DNA from: Halanaerobium saccharolyticum
GTDB lineage: Bacteria; Bacillota; Halanaerobiia; Halanaerobiales; Halanaerobiaceae
NCBI RefSeq assembly: GCF_004362045.1
Contig: NZ_SNWX01000013.1
Location: 1-64,000 of the forward strand
Length of the DNA stretch: 64,000 nt
Reading direction: 5' to 3'
Below are positions 1-8,452 of the stretch, piece by piece. The notes below the pieces were generated by a model that was not told the origin of the DNA, made no database searches, and worked only from the letters and a program-made list of their open reading frames with translations. How positions within the stretch are numbered: position 1 is the stretch's first letter; every line of letters begins with the position of its first letter. A program made the translations under genes and the position numbers.

Positions 1-36
1 GGGGGAGGGATTCCTGCATTTTATGCAGATTCCTAA
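1..36 (+). CDS. C-terminal tail of a gene cut by the window start, possibly V-type ATPase subunit I
   Basis: Frame 1 is open from the first base and encodes GGGIPAFYADS before a TAA at 34-36. The Gly-rich end resembles the C-terminus of V/A-ATPase subunit I, which often finishes in an EGGG-x-x-F pattern, and subunit I commonly precedes the K subunit in these operons. Only 11 residues are visible, so the call rests mainly on position. Frame 2 is also open across this stretch, up to a TAA just before the K start, so the reading frame itself is not certain. Confidence 0.35.
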   Translation, partial: GGGIPAFYADS

Positions 37-119
37 CCTGACAATTATGATAACTATTAATATTTTTAAAAAAACTATTAGATTTGACGTAACGAATATT
101 ATTATGGGAGGAAAATAAA

Positions 120-542
120 ATGATTTTAAGATTATCTTTATTAAGTTTATTTATTACAGTATTTATTGGAGGAATAATTATGTTTAAAAAGACTAAGAAA
201 AGATGGATTAAATACTCGGTTTTAAGTGTAAGTCTAGTTCTGCTGCTGACTTTTGTGATTTTAGGTTCCAATATTGCTCTGCCGGAAAAAGTATATGCTG
301 CCGAAACAGCTGTTAACTCTACTTCTAATAATTTAGGCCTTGGTTATCTGGCAGCCGGACTTGCAGTTGGAATTGCTTCTATTGGAGCTGGTATTGCAGT
401 TGGAATTGCTGGCTCAGCAGCTATCGGCGCCATCAGTGAAAAACCAGAAATTTTAGGTAGGGCTTTAATTATTATTGGTTTAGGTGAAGGTATAGCTATT
501 TATGGATTGATAATTTCAATTATGATTCTGGGAAGATTATAG
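120..542 (+). CDS. ntpK: V/A-type ATPase membrane rotor subunit K (proteolipid)
   Basis: This is the ion-carrying ring subunit of a V/A-type ATPase. Residues 73-105 and 112-138 form the two-helix proteolipid hairpin, Gly-rich in helix 1. The ion-binding carboxylate is Glu123 in the motif LGEGIAIYG. Residues 32-60 look like a signal peptide ending VYA before AE, so the mature protein may begin near Ala61. Two in-frame starts each have a good Shine-Dalgarno: ATG 120 (GGGAGG at 106-111) and ATG 180 (GGAGG at 168-172), giving 140 or 120 aa. The longer form adds a further hydrophobic segment before KKTKKRW. No Gln is visible in helix 1, where Na+-type rotor rings usually have one, so Na+ coupling is not supported by this sequence alone. 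The family call is firm; the start is not. Confidence 0.93.
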   Translation: MILRLSLLSLFITVFIGGIIMFKKTKKRWIKYSVLSVSLVLLLTFVILGSNIALPEKVYAAETAVNSTSNNLGLGYLAAGLAVGIASIGAGIAVGIAGSAAIGAISEKPEILGRALIIIGLGEGIAIYGLIISIMILGRL

Positions 543-552
543 GTGTCAGATT

Positions 553-864
553 ATGAAAATATACTGTATAAGTGACAATATTGATACAAATATTGGTTTA
601 AGGCTGGTTGGAATTGATGGTAAGGTAATTCATGAAAAAGAGAAAGTTATAGAAGAAATTAATAGAGTCAGGAAAGAGGAAGATATAGGAGTTCTTTTAA
701 TTACAAGGAAATTAGCAGAAATGGTACCTGATTTAATTGATGAGCTAAAACTTTCTGCAGAGCTTCCTCTGATACTTGAGATTCCAGATCGACACGTTGA
801 CCCTGAAAAAGAACCTGAATATATTACAAAATATGTTCAGGAATCAATTGGAATAAAAATTTAA
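553..864 (+). CDS. atpF: V/A-type ATPase subunit F (central stalk)
   Basis: This 103-aa protein begins MKIYCISDNIDT and has the short alpha/beta fold pattern of the V/A-ATPase F subunit. The segment around residues 45-52 (IGVLLITRK) matches the family core IxIILI-x-x-x-A. F binds the D subunit in the central rotor stalk and modulates catalysis. It starts 10 bases after the K stop with a weak AGGTG ribosome site. The order here is K-F-E-A-B-D. A C subunit gene, often near E in related operons, is not seen and may lie upstream of the window. The stop is followed at once by the tandem repeat region before subunit E. Confidence 0.9.
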   Translation: MKIYCISDNIDTNIGLRLVGIDGKVIHEKEKVIEEINRVRKEEDIGVLLITRKLAEMVPDLIDELKLSAELPLILEIPDRHVDPEKEPEYITKYVQESIGIKI

Positions 865-871
865 GAAAATT

Positions 872-989
872 CAGCGTGCCATGCTCGATGCATAAATGCA
901 GAGTTATCCTTGCGTTTATAAAAGAAAACTCAGCGTGCCATGCTCGATGCATAAATGCAGAGTTATCCTTGCGTTTATAAAAGAAAACT
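872..989 (+). repeat. Two perfect 59-bp tandem repeats in the V-ATPase intergenic region
   Basis: Positions 872-930 and 931-989 are identical over all 59 bases. Flanking partial matches (from about 865 on the left; CAGCG at 990-994 on the right) extend the periodicity. Each unit holds a small hairpin (ATGC, loop TCGAT, GCAT) and a longer stem-loop whose loop is ATCCTTGCGTTTATAAAAG plus two A. The array fills the 147 bases between the F stop and the E start. It contains no ORF and adds 118 bases to the operon mRNA. Perfect identity suggests a recent duplication. Confidence 0.97.
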
Positions 990-1004
990 CAGCGAAAGAG
1001 GTGA
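932..1004 (+). promoter_or_regulatory. Structured RNA element directly upstream of the subunit E ribosome binding site
   Basis: This is the copy nearest the E gene. Stem 1 pairs ATGC 940-943 with GCAT 949-952 around TCGAT. Stem 2 pairs TGC-A-GAGTT 956-964 with AACTC-A-GCG 986-994, with one A/A mismatch, around a 21-nt loop at 965-985. The ribosome site AGAGGTGAG follows at 997-1004. A gap-free alignment to 58325-58389 keeps the loop while the stems change in a compensatory way, so a functional RNA fold is likely. No known class is recognised. It could be a translation enhancer, a processing site or a ligand sensor. Confidence 0.75.
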
Positions 1005-1011
1005 GATATGA

Positions 1012-1623
1012 GTGGATATTGCAGAAAAAATAATGGCTATTGAAACTGAGATTATTGATGAAGTTAAGGAAAAAAATGATAGTCAAATTGAAAAGAAGAA
1101 GGAAGAATTAAAAGAAAGGTATGATGATTTTCAAAAAGAAATAAAAAATGAACAGGAAAATATATTAAATGAATATAAAAGCAGAGCTGAACAGAAAAAG
1201 GAACAAATAATATCCAGAGCTATTCTGGAAAAGAAAAATTCCAGGCGAAAAAAATTGAATGATTTAATAAATGATTTTATCGATGAACTACACAGCAAAT
1301 TAAATGATTTTACTGATCAAAAAGATTATTTTTTGTTTATTATTGATTCAATTAAAGAAGCTGCAGGAGAATTGGATGATAGTGAGTTTATTATTTTATT
1401 GAGAAACAAGGATCAAAATTTGAAAGCTGATTTAGAAGAACACCTGGAAAAAGAGATGGAGAATTATAAATTTGAAATTGAACTGATGGATAAAATTAAA
1501 ACTGGTGGTTTTATTATTAAGGCAAAAAATAGGCAGCAGTTGATTGAAAATACTTTTACTGCTCTAATTGATTCTTTCAGGGAAGAAATTGCAATAGAAT
1601 TAAAGAATAATATTCTAACATAA
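1012..1623 (+). CDS. atpE: V/A-type ATPase subunit E (peripheral stalk)
   Basis: This 203-aa protein is the E subunit of the peripheral stalk, which with G/H holds the catalytic head still against rotor torque. Residues about 15-80 are a long charged Lys/Glu-rich coiled coil. The C-terminal half ends in the family-typical segment GGFIIKAKN (about residues 163-171) followed by a short helical tail. The start is GTG at 1012, set by AGAGGTGAG at 997-1004; an ATG at 1008 is out of frame. It lies between F and A in the operon and is preceded by the repeat-derived RNA element, which may set its translation relative to its neighbours because the complex needs more E than F or D. Confidence 0.9.
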   Translation: MDIAEKIMAIETEIIDEVKEKNDSQIEKKKEELKERYDDFQKEIKNEQENILNEYKSRAEQKKEQIISRAILEKKNSRRKKLNDLINDFIDELHSKLNDFTDQKDYFLFIIDSIKEAAGELDDSEFIILLRNKDQNLKADLEEHLEKEMENYKFEIELMDKIKTGGFIIKAKNRQQLIENTFTALIDSFREEIAIELKNNILT

Positions 1624-1654
1624 AAGTAGATAAATGGATTAGGAGTTGGTGAGT

Positions 1655-3427
1655 GTGGAAAAACAGGGAAAAATAACCTTTATCAATGGTCCGGTTGTTG
1701 AAGCAGAAAATATGACCGGCTATATTATGAGAGAGCTGGTTTATGTAGGTAAACTTAAACTGGTTGGAGAAATAATAGAACTGGATGGAAATTCAGCTAC
1801 AATTCAGGTTTACGAAGAAACAAGTGGAATGAAACCCGGAGAACCAGTATTTTCTACCGGGCATCCACTTTCTGTTCAGCTGGGACCGGGAATTATAGGT
1901 AATATTTTTGATGGTATTCAGCGCCCTCTCCCTTTTTTAGAGGAAAAAGACGGTCCTTTTATCCAGAGGGGTACCAGGGTAAGTGCTTTAGATCCAGAAA
2001 AGGAATGGGAATTAAAAATACTGATTGAAGAAGGTGATTATCTTAAGTCAGGCCAGATTGTTGCAGAATTTGATGAGACTTCAGTTATTATTCATAAGAT
2101 AATGGTTCCTCCTGGAAAAGAAGGTGAAGTGATTGAGAGGGTGCCTGATGGTAGATACTCGATTGATCATGTGATTGCAAAAATAAAAGATAAAGAAGAA
2201 AATATAACCGAAATAAAACTTTATCAGGAATGGCCAATTAGAAAACCAAGGCCTTATCTAGATAGACTGGAATTAGGAGTGCCGCTGCTGACAGGTCAGC
2301 GGGTACTTGATACCTTTTTTCCAATTGCCAAAGGAGGTACAGCTGCTATCCCGGGAGGATTTGGAGCTGGTAAAACAATGACTCAACACCAGCTTGCTAA
2401 ATGGTCAGATGCAGACATAATAATTTATATTGGCTGTGGTGAAAGAGGAAATGAAATGACAGATGTTCTGGAGGAGTTTCCAGAATTAGAGGATCCTGAA
2501 ACTGGTAAATCAATGATGGAGCGAACAGTATTAATTGCAAACACCTCCAATATGCCAGTATCAGCAAGAGAAGCCAGTATTTATACCGGGATTACTCTGG
2601 GAGAATATTATCGTGATATGGGATATCATGTAGCAATTATGGCTGATTCCACTTCCCGCTGGGCAGAAGCTTTAAGAGAAATTTCAGGTCGTCTGGAAGA
2701 AATGCCGGCAGAGGAAGGATTTCCGGCTTATTTACCCACCAGACTGGCCGAGTTTTATGAAAGAGCAGGTTATGTTAAGACCCTTGGTGAAGAAAATGAA
2801 GGGTCAATCTCATTAATTGGGGCAGTATCTCCTCCAGGTGCAGATTTTTCGGAGCCTGTTACTCAAAATACTAAAAGATTTGTCCGCTGTTTCTGGGCTC
2901 TTGATAAATCACTTGCTGCTTCCCGACATTTTCCAGCAGTAAGCTGGCTCGATAGTTATAGTGAGTACTTAAATGACCTCGAGCCCTGGTATAAAGATAA
3001 TGTAAATGAAGAATGGTTTGAGCTGAGAAGCAGAGCAATGTCTTTATTAAAAGAAGAATCAAGACTGCAGGATATAGTGCAGCTGGTTGGAGAAGATGTC
3101 CTTCCTGATAATCAACGTCTGATTTTAGAAGTAGCAAAATTGATTAAAATTGGGTTTTTACAGCAGAATGCTTTTGATGATATTGATAGATATTCGGATA
3201 TAAATAAACAGTACTGGCTTTTAAAGATAATTCTTTATCTTTATGATCAGGCCCAGCCTCTGGTAAAGAAAAGTGTGCCGATCAGTCAGCTGAAAAATGA
3301 TGAGTTATTTAACAAATTATTAAGACTAAAAAATACTGTTGCTAATGATGAAATAGATAAAATAAAAGAATTTCGGCAGGAAATCGATGATTTTTATCAG
3401 CAGCTTGCTGATAGTTATCAAAAATAG
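1655..3427 (+). CDS. atpA: V/A-type ATPase catalytic subunit A
   Basis: This is the catalytic nucleotide-binding subunit, about 590 aa, the usual length. It shows the N-terminal barrel ([13 protein letters not shown]), the A-subunit-specific non-homologous insert, and the P-loop GGFGAGKT at about residues 233-240. The Walker B region contains [23 protein letters not shown], quoted here only as the [10 protein letters not shown] core. I chose GTG 1655 because AGGAG at 1641-1645 is 9 bases upstream; TTG 1646 and GTG 1649 are too close. The stop TAG ends at 3427 and B follows after 14 bases. The enzyme either makes ATP from an ion gradient or pumps ions; in a fermenter pumping is likely, but that is inference. 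Confidence 0.98.
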   Translation: MEKQGKITFINGPVVEAENMTGYIMRELVYVGKLKLVGEIIELDGNSATIQVYEETSGMKPGEPVFSTGHPLSVQLGPGIIGNIFDGIQRPLPFLEEKDGPFIQRGTRVSALDPEKEWELKILIEEGDYLKSGQIVAEFDETSVIIHKIMVPPGKEGEVIERVPDGRYSIDHVIAKIKDKEENITEIKLYQEWPIRKPRPYLDRLELGVPLLTGQRVLDTFFPIAKGGTAAIPGGFGAGKTMTQHQLAKWSDADIIIYIGCGERGNEMTDVLEEFPELEDPETGKSMMERTVLIANTSNMPVSAREASIYTGITLGEYYRDMGYHVAIMADSTSRWAEALREISGRLEEMPAEEGFPAYLPTRLAEFYERAGYVKTLGEENEGSISLIGAVSPPGADFSEPVTQNTKRFVRCFWALDKSLAASRHFPAVSWLDSYSEYLNDLEPWYKDNVNEEWFELRSRAMSLLKEESRLQDIVQLVGEDVLPDNQRLILEVAKLIKIGFLQQNAFDDIDRYSDINKQYWLLKIILYLYDQAQPLVKKSVPISQLKNDELFNKLLRLKNTVANDEIDKIKEFRQEIDDFYQQLADSYQK

Positions 3428-3441
3428 TGGGGGAGTATATA

Positions 3442-4836
3442 ATGTTAAAAAAAGAGTATACTGGACTTGCTAATATTAATGGTCCATTAATTGTAATAGA
3501 AAATGTTGATGATGTAGCATATGATGAAATGGTTGAAATCACTGCTCCAGATGGAGAAGTGAGAAAGGGTAGAGTATTACAGGTGAGTTCAAATAAAGCT
3601 GTTGTTCAGGTATTTGAAGGCAGTACCGGTTTAAATATCAACGAAAGTAGAGTTAAGTTTCTTAAAGAGCCAATGAAAGTTGCACTAAGCAAGGATATTC
3701 TGGGTAGGGTTTTTAATGGAGTTGGGGAAGCTGCTGATGATGGTGGTCAGATCTATTCTGAAAATAAATATGATATTAATTCCAAGCCAATGAATCCTTA
3801 TTCCAGGCAGTATCCACGAAATTATATTCAGACTGGAGTTTCTGCAGTGGATGGCTTAATGACCTTAATTAGAGGTCAAAAACTGCCTATTTTTTCAGGG
3901 AATGGGCTGCCTCATAATCAACTTGCAGCTCAAATAACAAGACAGGCAAAACTTGGTAAAGATGATGAAAAATTTGCAGTAGTTTTTGTGGCGATGGGCA
4001 TCAAGCATGATGAATCAAGGTATTTTATTAAGAGTTTTGAAGAAAGTGGAGTTTTACAAAATGTAGTGATGTATGTTAATTTAGCTGATGACCCTTCAGT
4101 AGAAAGAATTATTGCACCTCGAGTTGCCCTTACTGCAGCTGAATATCTTGCTTTTGAAGAAAACATGCATATTTTAGTTGTAATGACAGATATGACAAGT
4201 TATTCTGAAGCTTTAAGGGAACTCTCATCCAGGAGAGGAGAAGTCCCGGGACGAAAGGGCTATCCCGGCTATCTTTACAGTGATCTGGCAAGTCTTTACG
4301 AAAGAGCAGGGATGATTAAAGGAAGAGAAGGTTCAATAACTCAGATTCCTATCTTAACAATGCCTAATGATGATATAACCCATCCAATACCTGATTTAAC
4401 AGGGTATATAACAGAAGGTCAGATAGTTTTAAAAAGAGATTTATTTCAGCGAGACGTTTATCCCCCCATTAATATTCTGCCTTCACTTTCTCGTCTGATG
4501 AAAGATGGTGTTGGGGCTGAATACACAAGAGAAGATCATTCTGATATTTCAAGTCAGCTTTATGCTGCTTATTCTCATGTTAATGAAGTTAAGTCTTTAG
4601 CATCAGTTATAGGAGAAGACGAACTGTCAAAAATAGATCAAAAATACCTTGAATTTGGAGAGAAATTTGAAAACAAATTTCTCAAACAGGATAAATTTAA
4701 CAGTAGGGATATTGAAGAAACTCTTTCTCTGGCCTGGGATTTAATTTCTGAGCTTCCAGAACATGAATTAGATAGACTATCTGAAAAAATGATTGATAAA
4801 TATTACAGGAGGAAAGATGAAAATGGAGAAACTTAA
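3442..4836 (+). CDS. atpB: V/A-type ATPase regulatory subunit B
   Basis: This 464-aa protein is the non-catalytic nucleotide-binding subunit that alternates with A in the hexameric head. It begins [21 protein letters not shown]. The P-loop position reads FSGNGLPHN, the degenerate form normal for B subunits, and the family block [18 protein letters not shown] is present, as is [13 protein letters not shown] 3442 is chosen because GGGGGAG lies 7-8 bases upstream; the GTG at 3427 lies inside the A stop region without its own ribosome site. The 3' end overlaps the D gene by 20 bases, suggesting translational coupling. Confidence 0.98.
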   Translation: MLKKEYTGLANINGPLIVIENVDDVAYDEMVEITAPDGEVRKGRVLQVSSNKAVVQVFEGSTGLNINESRVKFLKEPMKVALSKDILGRVFNGVGEAADDGGQIYSENKYDINSKPMNPYSRQYPRNYIQTGVSAVDGLMTLIRGQKLPIFSGNGLPHNQLAAQITRQAKLGKDDEKFAVVFVAMGIKHDESRYFIKSFEESGVLQNVVMYVNLADDPSVERIIAPRVALTAAEYLAFEENMHILVVMTDMTSYSEALRELSSRRGEVPGRKGYPGYLYSDLASLYERAGMIKGREGSITQIPILTMPNDDITHPIPDLTGYITEGQIVLKRDLFQRDVYPPINILPSLSRLMKDGVGAEYTREDHSDISSQLYAAYSHVNEVKSLASVIGEDELSKIDQKYLEFGEKFENKFLKQDKFNSRDIEETLSLAWDLISELPEHELDRLSEKMIDKYYRRKDENGET

Positions 4837-5437
4837 TATATCTCCAACTAAAAGCAATCTTTTATCGGCAAAAAGTTCACTTGAGCTGGCAGAAGAAGGT
4901 TATGAACTTCTTGATAAAAAGAGAAATATCTTAATTCAAGAAATGATGGAAAGAATTGATGAAGCAAAAGAAATTCAATCTCAGATTAATCAGTATTTCT
5001 ATAATGCCTATGAAGCTCTGCAGATTGTTGATATTACTCAGGGCATAAAGACTGTAGAAGAAATAGCTGCGGGAATTGATTTAATAGATAATCTAAAAAT
5101 AAGGACTTACAGCGTAATGGGGGTCGAAATACCGGAGGTAGAAGAATTATCACAAGAAATTTCTCCTCATTACAGTTTTTACAAAACAAACCTATCTTTG
5201 GATAGAGCCTATAAAAATTTTCAAAGAGTAGTTTATTTAATTAGCAGACTTGCCGAAATAGAAACCTCTGTTTACAGACTTGCAACTTCAATTAAGAAGA
5301 CACAAAAAAGAGCCAATGCTTTAGAGAATATTTCAATCCCTCGTTATAAAAACACGATTAAGTTTATTGAAGAAAGACTGGAAGAAAAAGAAAGAGAAGA
5401 ATTCTTTAGAATGAAATTACTTAAAGAAAAATTATAA
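4817..5437 (+). CDS. atpD: V/A-type ATPase subunit D (central rotor shaft)
   Basis: This protein of about 206 aa forms the coiled-coil rotor shaft joining the membrane ring to the A/B head. The family N-terminus is clear: [21 protein letters not shown] followed by LLDKKRNIL. The C-terminal half has the matching long helix with RRANALE-like spacing ([13 protein letters not shown]) and the IPRY motif. The ribosome site AGGAGG at 4807-4812 serves ATG 4817 (4 bases) or ATG 4823 (10 bases); the two differ by only two residues. The gene overlaps the end of atpB and is the last of the operon, closed by a terminator. Confidence 0.96.
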   Translation: MKMEKLNISPTKSNLLSAKSSLELAEEGYELLDKKRNILIQEMMERIDEAKEIQSQINQYFYNAYEALQIVDITQGIKTVEEIAAGIDLIDNLKIRTYSVMGVEIPEVEELSQEISPHYSFYKTNLSLDRAYKNFQRVVYLISRLAEIETSVYRLATSIKKTQKRANALENISIPRYKNTIKFIEERLEEKEREEFFRMKLLKEKL

Positions 5438-5442
5438 ACAAA

Positions 5443-5479
5443 ACCTCTCTCGACTGGCAGTCACGAGAGAGGTCTATTT
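5443..5479. terminator. Bidirectional rho-independent terminator between atpD and the MATE gene
   Basis: ACCTCTCTCG at 5443-5452 pairs perfectly with CGAGAGAGGT at 5464-5473 (10 bp), followed by CTATTTTTT on the + strand. On the - strand the T-run is shorter. It separates the convergent ATPase operon and MATE gene. Confidence 0.92.
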
Positions 5480-5480
5480 T

Positions 5481-6854
5481 TTAAAACTCTTCAGTTTCTG
5501 CAAAGAACTTTATTTCTGCCCATTCCATTTTAACAAATCTTCTAATCACGATTAAAGCTACAATTAAAAATGAAATTATCTCGGCAATCCAGACTCCTGC
5601 TACTCCATAGTCGGAAACAACTATTAAGTAATAGGAGAGGGGAATGAAAATAACCCAGAGTCTGATGATAGTAATGTACATGGCTCCTTTTGTATCTCCG
5701 GCTCCTCTTAATGCTCCAACCATAATTATTACAAAGGCTAAAAAAGCTTGGTTTAAAGCTACAATTCTTAAGATGGGTGCCGAATAATTAATAACTTCTG
5801 CTTCAGTTGTAAAAATTCTGAGGGCAAAAACCGGAAAAATAAGATAAACCAGGGCAAGTCCGGTTCCGATTACTGCTCCCATTACTGCAGCTGTTAAACC
5901 ACTTTTTAATGATTCATCTGCTCGATCTTCTCCCAGATGCTTGCCGACAATCGTAGTGGCCGCAATCGCAATACCTATTGCCGGCATAAATGATAATGAT
6001 TCAATGTTCAGCAGGATTCTAAATGAGGCTTCTGCAGTAGTATCCAGTTTAGAAATAAAGATTCCATTAAGAAAAAAAGCTACCTGCATAAATAACTGTT
6101 CAATCCCGGCTGCATAACTTAAATTGATTAAGGGTTTAAAGATCTTGCTGCTGATTTTCATCCAGCTGGGATGGAGTTTTAAAATTCCTTTACTGCTGGC
6201 AAATAAACCTAAATAGAGAGCCGCTGCGACAAAGCGGGCAAAAGCAGTTGAAATCGCTGCTCCTGCAATACCTAATTCCGGAAAAATCCAGAAACCGGTA
6301 ATTAGAAGATAGTTACCAATAATATTTAATATGTTAGCAATTCCTGTAACATACATTGGAGTTTTTGTATCTCCAGCCCCTCTTAGTGAGGCAGCAGAGG
6401 CAAAGGAAATAAACATAAAAACCTGACCGATAGCAATATATTTCAAATATGTGGTTCCATAAGATTTAACAACAGCTGTAATATCAAAAATATTTAAGAT
6501 TTGATCGGCAAAAAAGAAAGTAAATAAAGTAACTATAATCCCTAAAATTAGATTTAAAGTTAAATTTTCATTCATTATTTTATTCATTCTTTTTTTGTTA
6601 CCCTCACCATAGCTGCGGGATACCATGGCAGTTGCACCTGCATTAAAAGCAGAAAAAACAAAAATCAAAGTAAAAATAATTTGATTGGCAAAGCCAACCG
6701 CTGCCAGAGCTTCTTTCCCGACAAAACGGCTAATCATGATGGTGTCTGCCATACCTACCAGAGTATTTAGTGACATTTCCAGCATCGCCGGTAGAGCAAG
6801 CATAAAAATTGTTTTTGCTCTTCGACTGCTGTTTTTAGTTAGTGTTAATTTCAT
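5481..6854 (-). CDS. MATE-family multidrug/sodium antiporter
   Basis: This 457-aa integral membrane protein belongs to the MATE (NorM/DinF-like) exporters, which expel cationic compounds in exchange for Na+ or H+. It shows the duplicated six-helix architecture. Both halves carry the family repeat: LRGAGDTKTPMY at about residues 159-170 and LRGAGDTKGAMY near 385-396. The N-terminal block MADTIMISRFVGKEALAAVG is typical. The start ATG (6852-6854) has AAAGGATG upstream on the - strand. It stands alone, convergent with the ATPase operon and divergent from lspA. The substrate cannot be told from sequence. Confidence 0.95.
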   Translation of the reverse strand: MKLTLTKNSSRRAKTIFMLALPAMLEMSLNTLVGMADTIMISRFVGKEALAAVGFANQIIFTLIFVFSAFNAGATAMVSRSYGEGNKKRMNKIMNENLTLNLILGIIVTLFTFFFADQILNIFDITAVVKSYGTTYLKYIAIGQVFMFISFASAASLRGAGDTKTPMYVTGIANILNIIGNYLLITGFWIFPELGIAGAAISTAFARFVAAALYLGLFASSKGILKLHPSWMKISSKIFKPLINLSYAAGIEQLFMQVAFFLNGIFISKLDTTAEASFRILLNIESLSFMPAIGIAIAATTIVGKHLGEDRADESLKSGLTAAVMGAVIGTGLALVYLIFPVFALRIFTTEAEVINYSAPILRIVALNQAFLAFVIIMVGALRGAGDTKGAMYITIIRLWVIFIPLSYYLIVVSDYGVAGVWIAEIISFLIVALIVIRRFVKMEWAEIKFFAETEEF

Positions 6855-7009
6855 AATCTTTCATCCTTTATTTATGTAGTTGGATGTGAGAGGACATCAA
6901 AAATAATCATCCATCTCTTATCTTAGCATATAATATTATAATATAAAAGAGTGATTTTTAATTGTTTAAATTATTTCTATATGTTAAAATTATAGATGGA
7001 GTTGAGACT

Positions 7010-7468
7010 ATGTTGATTGTTGCTTTTTCGATAGTTATTATTTTCATTGATCAATTAAGTAAATTTTTAATTCGAAGTAATTTTCATCAATCACATCAAT
7101 TATCAATTATTGGAGATTATTTATATCTAACTTTTGTCAAAAATAGAGGAGCGGCTTTTGGGATTCTCAAGGGGCAGCGCAGTTTTTTTATTTTGATAAC
7201 AGTTTTTCTTTTAATATTTATTATTTATATTTATCAAAATGAGTTGAAGCAGACAGCTGCAGTTAAAGCAGCGATTGGTTTCTTATTAGGTGGGAGTATA
7301 GCGAACCTCATTGACCGGCTGCTGCTGCATTATGTGACCGATTTTATTGCTTTTAATCTATTTGATTTTTATCAGCTGCCGGTGGTCAATATTGCAGATA
7401 TTTTTATATTTTTTGGAGTTTTAATATTAATTTATAACCTGCTTTTTTCGGCAGATAGAGGTGTTTAA
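7010..7468 (+). CDS. lspA: Lipoprotein signal peptidase (signal peptidase II)
   Basis: LspA cleaves signal peptides from diacylated prolipoproteins at the lipobox Cys in the membrane. The 152-aa protein has four membrane segments and the expected motifs: DQLSK (Asp14), NRGAAFGI (Asn45), GGSIANLIDR with catalytic Asp102, and NIAD with catalytic Asp130. ATG 7010 is preferred because TGGAG lies 8 bases upstream; an upstream TTG at 6962 would add 16 unusual residues without a ribosome site. rluD begins on the next base after the stop. This lspA-rluD pairing is common in Firmicutes. Confidence 0.97.
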   Translation: MLIVAFSIVIIFIDQLSKFLIRSNFHQSHQLSIIGDYLYLTFVKNRGAAFGILKGQRSFFILITVFLLIFIIYIYQNELKQTAAVKAAIGFLLGGSIANLIDRLLLHYVTDFIAFNLFDFYQLPVVNIADIFIFFGVLILIYNLLFSADRGV

Positions 7469-8380
7469 ATGGAGGAGTACAGTCTAACAGTAGGAAAAAA
7501 AAATCAGGGAACGAGAATAGATAAATTTTTAGCAGCTGAGTTTGATGATTTATCCCGCTCTTATATTCAAAAATTGATTGAAAGCGGGAAAATCACTGTC
7601 AGTGAGAATACAGTTGATAAAAGTTACAAAATTGCTGCAGGAGATTTTATAAAAATAATTATTGAAGAAAAAGAAAGTGAAATTAAAGCAGTTGAGATGG
7701 AACTGGATATTGTCTATGAAGATCAGGATATAATTGTGATTAATAAAAATGCAGACCGGGTCGTTCATCCCGCTCCAGGCCATTACAACGATACCATTGT
7801 TAATGCTCTGCTGGCCCACGTGGATAATTTATCTGCAATCAATGGGGTAAAAAGACCGGGCATTGTTCACCGGCTTGACAAGGACACGTCAGGGCTTTTG
7901 ATAGTGGCTAAAAATGATAAAAGTCACAAAGAACTGGCACGACAATTTAAAAACAGAAGTGTAGAAAAGTATTATTATGCTCTGGTTGAAGGTAATCTGG
8001 CCTACGAAAAAGGAAAAATTGAGGCTCCAATTGGCAGAGATCCCAATAATCGAAAAAAAATGGCGGTTCGTAAACACCACAGTAAAAATGCTGTTAGCCG
8101 TTTTAAAATTATTGAAGAATTTAAACATCATACTTTAGTAGAAGTAAAAATCGAAACTGGAAGAACTCACCAGATCAGGGTTCACTTTTCCTATTTGGGT
8201 CATCCAGTGGTTGGAGATAAAAGATACGGATCTAAAAATCTGCTGAAAGCAGAAAGACAGCTTTTACATGCCAAAAAACTAATTATTATTCACCCCGGTA
8301 CCGGGGAGAAGATGGAGTTTGAAGCTGAGTTGAAATCTGATTTTAAGGCAGTTCTGGATAAATTAAGAAGAGATAAATAA
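7469..8380 (+). CDS. rluD: 23S rRNA pseudouridine synthase, RluD family
   Basis: This enzyme converts specific uridines in 23S rRNA to pseudouridine. It has an N-terminal S4 RNA-binding domain (residues about 14-70, with RIDKFLA) and a catalytic domain whose signature HRLDKDTSG places the nucleophile at Asp137. The second family block RTHQIRVHFSYLGHPVVGD is also present. At 303 aa it has the normal length. It starts on the base after the lspA stop, so the two are almost certainly cotranscribed and coupled. Exact target positions cannot be assigned, and the RluA/C/D subtype is inferred from the Firmicute YlyB-type context. Confidence 0.94.
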   Translation: MEEYSLTVGKKNQGTRIDKFLAAEFDDLSRSYIQKLIESGKITVSENTVDKSYKIAAGDFIKIIIEEKESEIKAVEMELDIVYEDQDIIVINKNADRVVHPAPGHYNDTIVNALLAHVDNLSAINGVKRPGIVHRLDKDTSGLLIVAKNDKSHKELARQFKNRSVEKYYYALVEGNLAYEKGKIEAPIGRDPNNRKKMAVRKHHSKNAVSRFKIIEEFKHHTLVEVKIETGRTHQIRVHFSYLGHPVVGDKRYGSKNLLKAERQLLHAKKLIIIHPGTGEKMEFEAELKSDFKAVLDKLRRDK

Positions 8381-8452
8381 AATTTTAAAGCAGGAATTTT
8401 TGGATTTTAATAGAAATTAATTTATAGAAAATAATTTCAGGAGGAGATTACC

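Noticed and set aside
872-989. Tandem 59-bp units as a minimal CRISPR array
   Set aside because: The whole unit repeats, with no variable spacers, and no cas genes are near. It is a direct tandem duplication.
2871-3137. Antisense ORFs within atpA and other genes
   Set aside because: They lie inside strongly conserved coding regions and lack ribosome sites or recognisable domains.
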